From NCBI RefSeq assembly GCF_034006445.1, contig NZ_JAVESS010000001.1:372001-436000 (forward strand): a stretch of DNA of 64,000 bases, read 5' to 3'. Under the pieces are notes generated by a model. The model was given only the letters and a program-made list of their open reading frames with translations, did no database searches and had not been told where the DNA came from. The number at the start of each line of letters is the position of its first letter. Position 1 is the first letter of the stretch. This document shows, piece after piece, positions 8,690 through 17,692 of the stretch. This DNA comes from Desulfovibrio sp. GTDB lineage: Bacteria > Desulfobacterota > Desulfovibrionia > Desulfovibrionales > Desulfovibrionaceae. The position numbers and the translations under genes were made by a program.

Positions 8690-8819
8690 GTAACTTTGAA
8701 AAGCGTAAATGCTCTAAGGCTGCACGAAAGTGCAGCGCGCCACAACGTGGCGTGGATTCAGCCGAAAATTACATTTTTCGGCTGAATGAAAACTTTGAAA
8801 TGTGTTGCATTTCAAAGTT
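8690..8819 (-). repeat. array of four consecutive stem-loops
   Basis: Within 101 bases lie four perfect hairpins: 8719-8736 (7-bp stem, GAAA loop), 8738-8752 (6-bp stem), 8757-8786 (12-bp stem) and 8791-8819 (12-bp stem with arm AACTTTGAAATG). A partial copy of the last arm occurs at 8690-8702. None ends in a clear T-run on the minus strand, so they are more likely mRNA-stability or repeat elements than terminators. Confidence 0.8.
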
Positions 8820-8827
8820 AATCTGCT

Positions 8828-10831
8828 CTAGGGCAGCATGCTCAGGGGTACCCGGTATACCCAGTCGCCGGGGTTGGACTGGCCAAAGCTTTCCCAGTTG
8901 GCCCTGTCGCGGTCATATTCTTCATACCGGGCAAGGCGGGACTTGAGCCGATTGATGAAGGCCGTTTGCTCACCCACGCTCATGCGGTACCAGTCTTCTT
9001 CACGCAAAAGCATGATGTCGCTTTTGTAGGGCAGACCATCAAGAAATTCGGCCAGAACGCCCAGTTCCGCAAGGTTCTTGCCCTGCGTGGGCATGTTGGG
9101 GTCGCGCGCCATGCGGGTTGATGCTGAAAGCACCCCCTGGAAGAAGTCGCGGGAATCCGTTTTCTTGGTGCGCTCGCCGCTGTCGATGATGGCCTTTATC
9201 TGGGCGCTGAGGTCGTTGAGCTGGTTCTTGGTCAACAGCACGGCAACCTCAACACTGGGGCTTTGCTCGCTTTTGGCAAGCCGTTTGAGGTCCATATCGG
9301 CGATCCAGGAACTGACCACGCTGGGGGCCTGGTTTTCATGCGCCCTGCCGAGATATTCCAGCTGCATGGCGTAGCCGAGCGTTGCGGCAAGGCGCGCGGC
9401 CTCTTCTTCGGCAGTGAGTTTTTGCGGTTTTTCGTCCTTGGGTTTGGTCATGATCTTGCCGGAAGCGGTATTTTTAACCATATCCACCATGCCGGTAGCC
9501 AGAACCTTGGCGACCTCCGCAAACTGCTTGGCCCCTGCTGCGGCCGTGGGCGCGGCCACAACCTGATAGTTGGAACGGTTGCCCGAAAGCTTGCTCAAAG
9601 CGCGGTAGCTTTGTTCGGCATAGGCATGGTTTTTGGCCCCGCCTGGGCTTTTGATATGCAATGCGGTTATCCAGATGCCTTTTTGCCGCGCAAAGTCATT
9701 GAGCTCGTTGGGGCCCATGCTCACGGACGCGTATTTGTCAGTGCTTTTGAGGGGCCCCGCGTCAGTGATAAGCAGAATGAGGCGTGAGGAGTAGCCGCTC
9801 CAGCTGAGCGATTCCACAGCCTTATAGACGCCAGCCAGAGAGTCCTCGTTGAAGTCGTGGCTTGAAACCGTGGCTTCCTGAACCTTGCCCAGTTTTTCTT
9901 CAAGGTTTTTACGGTCTTTTGCAGTGGCAAAGTCGCTCACCACTTCAGACACATACCCCAGACCGGGCGTGGCGGTTGTGCTGTTGCGAAACGCCACCAC
10001 GGCAAAGCCCACGTTGTCTTCCAGCTTGTCCTGCTCGATCTTGTCATATATCTGCCTGACAACATTAAGGCTTTGATCGATGTAGGGCTTCATTGAAATG
10101 GTGGTGTCAATGACAAGGGCAATACCTGTTTTTGGCGGGCCACCCTTGCCGTCCTGACCGCCGCCAAGACTGCCGGGGTCAATGGAGGCCACCCGCAGAA
10201 ATTTCACGCCGTCAAAGGGATCTTTCATGTCGAGAATGGGCATGAGATAAAAGCGTTTTTCCGATACGGCCCCGGCTGCGTCAGCGGGTTCGCTGGCCAG
10301 CACAGGAAAGTCGGCGGGGGGCGTCTTGCCGCCTTGCAGCAGCGTTGCGGCCTCGGCGCCGAGCTTGTCCAGGCGGGTATCCATATCAGGAGCCGCGCAG
10401 ATATCATTCAACGCTTTTTCCGTATTAAAAAACAGCACAGGTTCGCGGCCTGTTCGCGGCGTGAAGAGCAGAGTGAGGGACTGGTTCCACTCTGTGGCTT
10501 TTGCAGCCTCAAGCCAGCCCTCGGCAGAAGCCGTGCCCGTGCCCACCTGAATCCAGCCGTTGGTGCGGGCGTACACATAAAACACGGTAAAGGGCGTCAC
10601 GCTTTCTTTTACCACGGCAGCGTCCGAACCGGGGGTCGCCACAAGCCGCGCACCCGGGTGGCTGACTACCCGCTGAAAAAGCGTTTTTTTGCCTTCAAGC
10701 AGCAGGGGGGCCGCATGAGCGGCGGACGTGCTGCAGACCACGCCCGTTCCCATTGCAAACAGCACGAACAGTGCGCAGGCAAACAGAATGAACGGGGCAC
10801 GCAGAGTGTATAGAGTCATGGCAGGGCGCAT
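8828..10831 (-). CDS. secreted SH3-like / von Willebrand factor A domain protein
   Basis: A 667-aa protein with an N-terminal signal sequence (about residues 10-40, ending near AHA-AP). A short SH3-like segment follows (about 50-110, with VYARTNGWIQVG and SAEGWL). A vWA domain spans roughly 235-440: the metal-site motif is DTTISM at 242-247, a variant of DxSxS, followed by ITDAG. The rest is helical. vWA domains bind protein partners through a divalent metal. Position in the operon and the signal sequence place it in the periplasm, where it may meet the protease, SUMF1 or lipoprotein partners. GAGGA lies eight bases before the ATG at 10831. Comparable vWA parts occur attached to type VI secretion kinases, but no kinase domain is present here. 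Confidence 0.82.
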   Translation of the reverse strand: MRPAMTLYTLRAPFILFACALFVLFAMGTGVVCSTSAAHAAPLLLEGKKTLFQRVVSHPGARLVATPGSDAAVVKESVTPFTVFYVYARTNGWIQVGTGTASAEGWLEAAKATEWNQSLTLLFTPRTGREPVLFFNTEKALNDICAAPDMDTRLDKLGAEAATLLQGGKTPPADFPVLASEPADAAGAVSEKRFYLMPILDMKDPFDGVKFLRVASIDPGSLGGGQDGKGGPPKTGIALVIDTTISMKPYIDQSLNVVRQIYDKIEQDKLEDNVGFAVVAFRNSTTATPGLGYVSEVVSDFATAKDRKNLEEKLGKVQEATVSSHDFNEDSLAGVYKAVESLSWSGYSSRLILLITDAGPLKSTDKYASVSMGPNELNDFARQKGIWITALHIKSPGGAKNHAYAEQSYRALSKLSGNRSNYQVVAAPTAAAGAKQFAEVAKVLATGMVDMVKNTASGKIMTKPKDEKPQKLTAEEEAARLAATLGYAMQLEYLGRAHENQAPSVVSSWIADMDLKRLAKSEQSPSVEVAVLLTKNQLNDLSAQIKAIIDSGERTKKTDSRDFFQGVLSASTRMARDPNMPTQGKNLAELGVLAEFLDGLPYKSDIMLLREEDWYRMSVGEQTAFINRLKSRLARYEEYDRDRANWESFGQSNPGDWVYRVPLSMLP

Positions 10832-10857
10832 GGCATATCCTCACAGTCACTTGGACG

Positions 10858-11934
10858 TTATTTCCACGTTTGCAGCAGGGCGCGCGCTTCGGCGTTGCCC
10901 TTGGCCTCTTCAGCCTTGGCGTATTCCTTGAGCTTGTCCAGAGAACTTTGCGCCTGTGCCTTGTCCTGCCCCTTTTGCAGGGCTTCGTCGTACCAGCGTT
11001 TTGCCTGGGTCATATCCATCGGGATGCTGCCTCTGGGCAGGGTTGCCGTGGGATCATAGTATTGTCCCACAAGGAACATTGCTTCGGCATTGCCTTTTTG
11101 TGCCGCGTCTTCCAGAAGCAGGAAGGCGGCGTCGCATTCTTCGGGGCTGGCGTCCATCTTGCGCAGGGGCTTGGCCATGGCCAGGCTGACATCGGGCAGA
11201 GCCTCGCCACGCAGTTGCTCGCGGGCGCTGGCCAGCGGTGATTTTTCGGTCGCGCCGCCGTTGGCTCCCTGAGGAGCAGGCTTGGAGGGAGCGGCGGAAG
11301 CGTTCGGCTGCTCCGGAGCCGCAGGCAGGGGAGGCGTTTCTGGTGTGCGCAGCACAAACCACCAGAGGGCGAATCCCGCGCAGAGCAGAAGAACAATGGC
11401 CGCCACGAGCGCCATGCGCTTTCCTGAACCACCGGCCGAGGGCACAGTGTTTTGCGCCATTTGCAGAGGCGGTTCATTTTGTGCGGGGATGGGGTCCGGG
11501 TCTGGCGCGGGGGCCTCTTCGGGGGGCGTCACCGGCATGGGGTCAGGATCGGGGTCGGGACGGGTTGCCGGCGCTTCAGGCGCGCGGTATCCGCCAGCCA
11601 TGCCCTGGCCGCCACTGATATTGGAGTACACTATCTTGCCCACGCTCATGGCGCAGGCCCCGTAGCCGGGCAGGGTGATGCGGTAGGCGTCCAGATTGTC
11701 CAGTTCATCCACGACTTCAGGGCCCACATTAAGACGAAGGCTGCCATTGGCGGCGCTCCAGTCCTGGGGGGTGACAGCGCTTTCACTTTCCTGCCAGCCA
11801 CCGGAGGAAAGGCATTTTCCATCCGAGGCCCGTTGCAGCACAAACACGGGCGAAGACACTTCGCCCGCACCGTCAAATTCAATAATGCCGTAGCCGGGGC
11901 CACGTACGGGGTCCACTGCGATACTGGCGCGCAT
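10858..11934 (-). CDS. single-span membrane protein with Sel1/TPR-like repeat, Srf locus
   Basis: 358 aa. The N-terminal ~110 residues form a compact domain with no recognised name. A Pro/Asp/Glu-rich linker (about 118-155), one membrane helix (174-196), a second Ala/Pro-rich linker and a C-terminal Sel1-like repeat (about 275-325, AEAMFLVGQYY then AKRWYDEALQKG) follow. With no signal peptide, the N-terminal domain is probably cytoplasmic and the Sel1 part periplasmic. AAGGG precedes the ATG; only two bases separate it from the SrfC stop. I infer a connector between the cytoplasmic SrfB/SrfC proteins and the periplasmic parts. Confidence 0.72.
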   Translation of the reverse strand: MRASIAVDPVRGPGYGIIEFDGAGEVSSPVFVLQRASDGKCLSSGGWQESESAVTPQDWSAANGSLRLNVGPEVVDELDNLDAYRITLPGYGACAMSVGKIVYSNISGGQGMAGGYRAPEAPATRPDPDPDPMPVTPPEEAPAPDPDPIPAQNEPPLQMAQNTVPSAGGSGKRMALVAAIVLLLCAGFALWWFVLRTPETPPLPAAPEQPNASAAPSKPAPQGANGGATEKSPLASAREQLRGEALPDVSLAMAKPLRKMDASPEECDAAFLLLEDAAQKGNAEAMFLVGQYYDPTATLPRGSIPMDMTQAKRWYDEALQKGQDKAQAQSSLDKLKEYAKAEEAKGNAEARALLQTWK

Positions 11935-11936
11935 AG

Positions 11937-14564
11937 TTATCCCTTGAAAACCTGCAAAATATCGCGCAGGCGGTTGTTTTGTTCGGGGTCAAGAGTCTGT
12001 TGACCGTCAAAATCCACATTGGCCATGATGCTGTAGGCCAGGGCGCGCAGCCAGTCCGTATACCAGAAGCGGTCATACGGGGTTTCCTGTTCGGCTATGC
12101 GCGGCTCGCCGGAGATAACCGGCGGAGGATCAAACAGGCTGACGCTTTTGCCGCCAAAAAGGATGGTGCGCTGGCTCTGGTTTTTGAAGCGGGGGTCAAA
12201 GCCCAGCCAGTCCACAAAGGCGTTAATGGCATCGGCGGCAAGGCTGACCTGCTTCCAGATCAGGCGTTCACGGGCGATATTGCTGTAGGACATGCTGCGC
12301 CGCAGGCTGTCTTCAAGATTTTCGCGCAAGCGGCACCGTGAAGCGGCCAGAATGATTTCATGGCACAACTGGTCAAGCTCCAGCGCCGGCAAGCCAAGCT
12401 GGGCGCGTGCTTCGCCAGAAGCGCCAAGATCTCGCAGGCGGCCTATCCAGTGCTCCATCACGAGTGACGCGAACACGCCAGCCATGTCTCTGGCCTGGGC
12501 CGTGTCATTTTCCTGCGCCGGGGGCGCGCTCTCCGTGCTTTCGCCAAAAATGTCGCCAAGAATGTCGTCAGCAGAAACGCGGGTTCCCACCACTTGCAGA
12601 CTTGCCGCGGTCTGTCCCTGTTCCGGTATTTGCCTGGCGTTGAGGCACAGTTCGTAAAGGTCGTAGTCACGCACCTGCAAGCGGCGCAGAAACTCGCCAA
12701 AAAGCTGTTTTTCGGCCAATTTGGCAAGAAGTGTGACAAAGCTTCGTGAAAGTTGCTCCTTCTGGCGGCGCAACTCATCGCGATCGTCTGTGCGGTAAAA
12801 TGGTGAAAGGCGCGTGACGATCTGTTCTTTTCTTTCGCCAAGGCTCACGCGTATCTGCTGGCGTTTCAGTTCGGGATTGCAGAGGGGGCGCAGGCTGTCG
12901 CGCAACAGGCTGACGCCGCCGTCATTGAGCGTCATGGCTGCCTGCCACACCTTGTCGGGCGAGGCCACGTGTTGCTGCACCAGGGGGGACTGCAAGAACG
13001 CCTGACGAACCTCTTCCACAAAAACGCGTTGATCTTGCCGTACCCCGGTTTCGCGCCCGCCATCGTAGTCAAAAATGGCTTCGCAGGTGAAGTTGGGGTT
13101 ACGCAGCAAAAAGACGTTGCTGAAGGGATGGACGCCGTCCCAGTTATCAACCCAGTCATGTACCTGGCCGAAAAACTTGACCAGTGAAGATTCAAGACGG
13201 GTGGTCCAGCGTGTTTCCACAGAGGGCGAGCCCTTCTTTTTCTCGAACTCCATATCCATCTTGGTCAGCACAAAGAACAGGGCTGGCGCTTTGCCCGCGC
13301 GACTTGCGGGCTTTTCGCCGTGTGTAGAGCAAATCCACTCATAAACGGCATGGGGCAGGTCATGAACTTCCTGCGGGCCAGGCGCAATACACAGAAGCAT
13401 GCTGGTCAGCTCTTTTTCCTCGCGGTAGCGCTCGAAAAGATAGGCCACCTTGCCGCGCAGAAAAAGCTCCTTGAGCATTTCTTCCTTGCTGGCCAGCGCT
13501 TCGCGCAGATCGGGGAACTTGTAGCGCGAGCGGTAGCCTGGGAAGTCCAGCAGGTCTGTGTGGTCAAAAAAATCATCGGGCTTTTCACGCATGAAGATGG
13601 TGATCTCTGCCGTCAGGGCCGTGATCACGGCTCGTGGCAAAGTGACCTTGACGCCGCCGGGAGCAAGGATCGGCAGGGAATCGCCCGTCGGGCGCTTCAG
13701 CCCGTGCAGACGTTCCACGTCAATGATGCTTCGCTCACGCGGAATAAGGGCGTCAAGAGGGCAGTTCACCTCGGCGGCCCTGCCAAGACTGTGCAGCGCG
13801 CCGCACAATTGCAGATAGACTGACTGAAAGTCGTCAATTTCATCCCACACAAGGCCGAACAGACGGGCGCGCCCTTCGAGGCCCAGGCGTGGAGCCAGAG
13901 CCGCAGCGCGCGCCCAGTAGCCGTTCTGAAGCATCTGCACGCGCGGACGGGAACTGAAGTTCTTGTTCACATAGTCGCGCAGGTCTTCAACATCGTCGAC
14001 GTCAAGGCTGCCTTCAACGGGCGCGGCAGGAGCGCTTGCTTCCAGTTGGTCAAGGGTTTTTACCAGAGCCTCTGCGCTGGGGGCGTCCTTATGTTCGCAG
14101 TCGGAGTAGTAGGTATTGGCCAGCACTCGGGCCACGTCCGTTTCAGACAGCAGGCGCAGGCGAATGGGAAACTCCGGCGTAAGGCCTTCTGGCTGCGTTG
14201 TGGTAAAGCGCGTCACAAGCCCTGTGGATTCCTTGCCGCCTTCTGGATTGATTTTTTTGAGAAAATCCTGGGTTTCACCACAAAAGTCGGCCAGCAATGC
14301 TCCGTTGGCATCGCTTGCCAGAGCGGAGATAAGGTAGGATTTACCCGACTGGCTGGGCCCGAAGACGCCAGCGCACATCTTGCGTTCCGCTGCCTGACTG
14401 CATTTGCTGAAAAAGCGGCCCGCGTGGCGCATATCCTTGAGCAGGGACGCTTTTTCGCCGCCCACCATGTCGGCGTTATCCTGAAGCCATGTTCCGGCCT
14501 TACGGGCGGTATCTGCCAGCTGGCGGCATTGCTGGGCGAGGTCCATATCTTGCTGCATAACCAT
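11937..14564 (-). CDS. srfC: SrfC-family putative virulence factor, GTPase-like P-loop protein
   Basis: About 875 aa, no signal or membrane helix, so cytoplasmic. Three nucleotide-binding motifs can be read: P-loop GPSQSGKS (residues 69-76), a G3-like DFPG (340-343) and a G4-like TKMD (434-437). The wide spacing, with a large insert between the first two, and the helical rest fit the SrfC family ('putative bacterial virulence factor'), first named in Salmonella among SsrB-regulated genes. Biochemical function is unknown; I infer a GTPase-like switch. The ATG at 14564 has GAGG nine bases upstream, and a GTG at 14579 abuts the SrfB stop. It is flanked by SrfB without a gap, the conserved order of the family. 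Confidence 0.85.
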   Translation of the reverse strand: MVMQQDMDLAQQCRQLADTARKAGTWLQDNADMVGGEKASLLKDMRHAGRFFSKCSQAAERKMCAGVFGPSQSGKSYLISALASDANGALLADFCGETQDFLKKINPEGGKESTGLVTRFTTTQPEGLTPEFPIRLRLLSETDVARVLANTYYSDCEHKDAPSAEALVKTLDQLEASAPAAPVEGSLDVDDVEDLRDYVNKNFSSRPRVQMLQNGYWARAAALAPRLGLEGRARLFGLVWDEIDDFQSVYLQLCGALHSLGRAAEVNCPLDALIPRERSIIDVERLHGLKRPTGDSLPILAPGGVKVTLPRAVITALTAEITIFMREKPDDFFDHTDLLDFPGYRSRYKFPDLREALASKEEMLKELFLRGKVAYLFERYREEKELTSMLLCIAPGPQEVHDLPHAVYEWICSTHGEKPASRAGKAPALFFVLTKMDMEFEKKKGSPSVETRWTTRLESSLVKFFGQVHDWVDNWDGVHPFSNVFLLRNPNFTCEAIFDYDGGRETGVRQDQRVFVEEVRQAFLQSPLVQQHVASPDKVWQAAMTLNDGGVSLLRDSLRPLCNPELKRQQIRVSLGERKEQIVTRLSPFYRTDDRDELRRQKEQLSRSFVTLLAKLAEKQLFGEFLRRLQVRDYDLYELCLNARQIPEQGQTAASLQVVGTRVSADDILGDIFGESTESAPPAQENDTAQARDMAGVFASLVMEHWIGRLRDLGASGEARAQLGLPALELDQLCHEIILAASRCRLRENLEDSLRRSMSYSNIARERLIWKQVSLAADAINAFVDWLGFDPRFKNQSQRTILFGGKSVSLFDPPPVISGEPRIAEQETPYDRFWYTDWLRALAYSIMANVDFDGQQTLDPEQNNRLRDILQVFKG

Positions 14565-14579
14565 ATATACTTGCCTCAC

Positions 14580-17500
14580 TTAACCGGCATCAGTCACAAT
14601 GCCTGTGTCCAGCCAGTAGCCTTCATCCAGTTTCAGCGTCTGCAGGCGTATCTCGAGATCACGCCTGTCAACGCCACGGCCTTGATTATCCACAATGGAA
14701 ATGATGCTGAATTCGCCCTCGCTACGATCTTTTTCATCATCCGTTCGAGGGGCATCATCCCACACGTCATCAACAGTGAGGCGAACTTCCACTTCATAGG
14801 GCAGGCGGCCAGAAGCCCTGGCGCGCGCGTCCTCATTGGCAAATGCCAGCAGATGATAGCGGGTGGTGGGCCAGCGTTCGGCGTCCAGTTGTCGGTACCC
14901 GATGGACAAGGGGCCGCTGAAGGCTACCTTGCGTATCTGCTCGGTGCCCTCATTGCTGTCCACATCAACGGTAAACCAGACCTTGGGTTTTTTGAGCTGG
15001 CTGTTGATGTCCATCTCGCCAATGTAGCGAGCCGTTGAGGTAAGATGCAAGGCCCCGGTGTCAAAGGAGAAACCTTCAAGATGCCCGTCTGCCAGGGCGC
15101 AAAGAATGGCCCCCACAACCACAGTGGTCTTGGGATCGGTGATGCGGCCCTGCGCGTCGGCAAAGGGATACCACGATCCGGCGTGGTAACTGCGCATGGG
15201 GATTATCCTGTCCGGCGGAACGGGCAGCTTGGCCAGGACGGACGCAACCACGCCGTTCCAGGCGCTTGGCCGCCCGGTGAGCAGCAAAACGTCGCAGTCG
15301 TACATGTGTACGACCTCGCACAGGGCAGACAGCGTGGGGCCCAGGGTGGAGCGTATGGTCACGTCCACGGCAGCCGGGCTGACCGTAATGGGGACATTCA
15401 GAATGTTAAAGTCCTGGATGAGGGGGGCTCCCCTGCGCACCATATTTTCCACCGCTTTCAGAATGGCTGGCTGCGGACGGGGGGCAAGGGTTGCGGGTTC
15501 AAAACCCGGGCCAGCCCCGGCGCTGCCTTCCGCACCAGGTGCGTCACTGGCGGATTCCAGTGGATCGGGTTCAAAAAAGTCCCGTATGGCGCAGGTGTAG
15601 CTGGCATGACGGATTTCAGGATTTTCGCAGGCAGCCAGCAGGCCCAGAGCTACAGGCACGGCAATCTGCCGTACAAGACGGACGCGGGTGTTGCGGTCTT
15701 CCTGCGACATGCCGATGGAGTCCCGCCCGAAGAGTTGCCCCAGCAGGGCGCGGGGCTCGGCCAGCCCCTGCTGCACAAGGGCCTGCCCGATGGCGGGGAT
15801 TACATGGTTGGCCACCACTTCGCGCAGAACTTCGTCCCCTGCGATGTTAAAGCCGTCCCTGAACTCCGTATGCGGCACGATGCGCGCCGTGTCCCCTTCG
15901 CCGCTTGCCAGTTCATAGGTAGTTATGGACAGATCCGTGGTGCCGCCACCAATGTCAATGGAGGCCATGCGCACGCAGGGATGCCCCTGGCACGAGGCGC
16001 GGGGTCTGCCCAAAAGGCGGAAAAGGTGGTGGGCGTCACCGTGCTGTTTGACGGCCAGTTCATTATAGAGCAGCACAAGCTGTGAGCAGCTGGCTTCATC
16101 CCAGTCACAGCGCACTTGCGGGCTCTGGCGGTAGTCGCCGCTCTGGCCGCGCGCCAGCGCCTTGGGCGTGTACCATTGGCCCCAGCCCAAAGCTGTCCAG
16201 ACGACGCGCACGGCCCATACAACCCAACGGCGGAATATCCGTTTTTCAGCCACAGGCATGGCCGTGGGCACAGTAAAAATAAGTCTGCGCAAACGGCGGG
16301 GCAGATTGGGCAGTTCACGGCGTGCGCGGGTTGCGGGGGAGTTTATGGTCACAAGGGCCTGAGTGAGGATTTCACCAAGCATGAAGAGCATGAGCGACGA
16401 GCGCGTGAACAGGGATTCAAAAATAGGTTCTGCCTGCTGTTTTTGCAGGGCAGGACTTTTTTTGAACAGTGGATCGTCAAAGCAGGCCAGCGGCGTGCCC
16501 AGAGGATTGAGCTGCCGTGGAAAAAGCCCGCGACTGACCATGGGTTCAGCCTTGCCGCCTGTATTGTAGCGCCAGCTTTGCTGCCAGGGGCGTTCGTCCC
16601 ACAAATAGCGCTTGGGGCTGGACATGCCCGTGGTGCCCTCGGCGCAGACGGCCTGGGTCGCCAGACGCGCGGCCTCGGGCCCGATACGCACGGCGGACGG
16701 CCAGGCAAAGGCCGGGGTCTGCCTGCCTGAGCGCCGTGAAAGGGCATCGTTGCCAAAGGCAGCATCCACAAATTCTACCCGTGTTTCAAAGGGATCGGAA
16801 TAAATGTTTTCTGGATTGCTCAGGTCGCGCAACTCCAGAAGATAGCTGTCGTTGAGGTTGGTCACACGCTGCGGCAGGGTTTCCACCAGTATGCCCGTGG
16901 TGCGCGAATTGCCGATGTCGAGCACAAGGTCCACATCCACTGGCGTATCGCGGTCGGGGTTGATGACCTGCGCCGCCAGATCGTTGAGGGCCATGCGGAC
17001 CACATCCAGCCAGGTGAGATAGTTGGCAAGATGTTCGAGCACATAGGGGGTGTCGTCCTTCCAGGAGCCTCGCCCCCGGTGCTGCGACTGCCGCCAGAGG
17101 TCGAAAATGCCACAGAGCCATTCGTCAACCCAGGCTTCATTGAGAAACCATGAATTGTCACGAACAAGGTGGGCCAGCATAAAATGCCCGTGGGCGGCCA
17201 CATCCTGAGGCGACAGGGCGTGATAGCGATCCCCTTCGGTCGGGCGTTGCTCCACATTGGTGTCAAAGGCCAGAACGATGCGCAGTTGATCCGGGTGACG
17301 TTCGGACTGCATGACGCGCGCGCGCGCCCAGTTGGACGGCCCGCACTCAAAGCGCTTGCCGCCGTCAGGCCATGCCTGATCAAGGGAGCGCAGAAAGGGA
17401 ATGGGCAGCCAGTGCCCGTCCCATGCGGTCACGGCGCGGCGGGCTTCAACGCTGTAGTCTTCGTCGCAGGGCTGGCCCGTCAACTGGTCGATAAACCCGT

Positions 17501-17690
17501 TTTCCGTCTCGGCCAGGCAGCGCAGATAATGGGTATAGCGCCCGTCGGGATCACCCTGATTCTTTTTTTCTTCCCGAAAGTACCGTCGCAGCCGACGGAT
17601 GGACTCTTCACGCAGTGAAAAGTCCAGAAACTGCGGGCAGCCCCCAGGAATGATGCTTACAGGGGAAAGGTAGCTCGGTATGCCATTCAT
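14580..17690 (-). CDS. srfB: SrfB-family protein with actin/Hsp70-like ATPase motifs
   Basis: 1036 aa, cytoplasmic. Two phosphate-binding motifs of the actin/Hsp70/sugar-kinase fold are clear: LDIGNSRTTG (257-266) and DIGGGTTD (579-586). An adenosine-like motif LLLTGRPSAWNG follows further on. SrfB (Pfam 'Virulence factor SrfB') is the standard neighbour of SrfC and SrfA; its role is not established. The ATG at 17690 (MNGIPSY) is preferred over an upstream frame extension because AGGAAA lies just before it and the extension would overlap the SrfA-like gene. I infer an ATP-driven, conformation-changing component working with SrfC. Confidence 0.88.
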   Translation of the reverse strand: MNGIPSYLSPVSIIPGGCPQFLDFSLREESIRRLRRYFREEKKNQGDPDGRYTHYLRCLAETENGFIDQLTGQPCDEDYSVEARRAVTAWDGHWLPIPFLRSLDQAWPDGGKRFECGPSNWARARVMQSERHPDQLRIVLAFDTNVEQRPTEGDRYHALSPQDVAAHGHFMLAHLVRDNSWFLNEAWVDEWLCGIFDLWRQSQHRGRGSWKDDTPYVLEHLANYLTWLDVVRMALNDLAAQVINPDRDTPVDVDLVLDIGNSRTTGILVETLPQRVTNLNDSYLLELRDLSNPENIYSDPFETRVEFVDAAFGNDALSRRSGRQTPAFAWPSAVRIGPEAARLATQAVCAEGTTGMSSPKRYLWDERPWQQSWRYNTGGKAEPMVSRGLFPRQLNPLGTPLACFDDPLFKKSPALQKQQAEPIFESLFTRSSLMLFMLGEILTQALVTINSPATRARRELPNLPRRLRRLIFTVPTAMPVAEKRIFRRWVVWAVRVVWTALGWGQWYTPKALARGQSGDYRQSPQVRCDWDEASCSQLVLLYNELAVKQHGDAHHLFRLLGRPRASCQGHPCVRMASIDIGGGTTDLSITTYELASGEGDTARIVPHTEFRDGFNIAGDEVLREVVANHVIPAIGQALVQQGLAEPRALLGQLFGRDSIGMSQEDRNTRVRLVRQIAVPVALGLLAACENPEIRHASYTCAIRDFFEPDPLESASDAPGAEGSAGAGPGFEPATLAPRPQPAILKAVENMVRRGAPLIQDFNILNVPITVSPAAVDVTIRSTLGPTLSALCEVVHMYDCDVLLLTGRPSAWNGVVASVLAKLPVPPDRIIPMRSYHAGSWYPFADAQGRITDPKTTVVVGAILCALADGHLEGFSFDTGALHLTSTARYIGEMDINSQLKKPKVWFTVDVDSNEGTEQIRKVAFSGPLSIGYRQLDAERWPTTRYHLLAFANEDARARASGRLPYEVEVRLTVDDVWDDAPRTDDEKDRSEGEFSIISIVDNQGRGVDRRDLEIRLQTLKLDEGYWLDTGIVTDAG

Positions 17691-17692
17691 GC

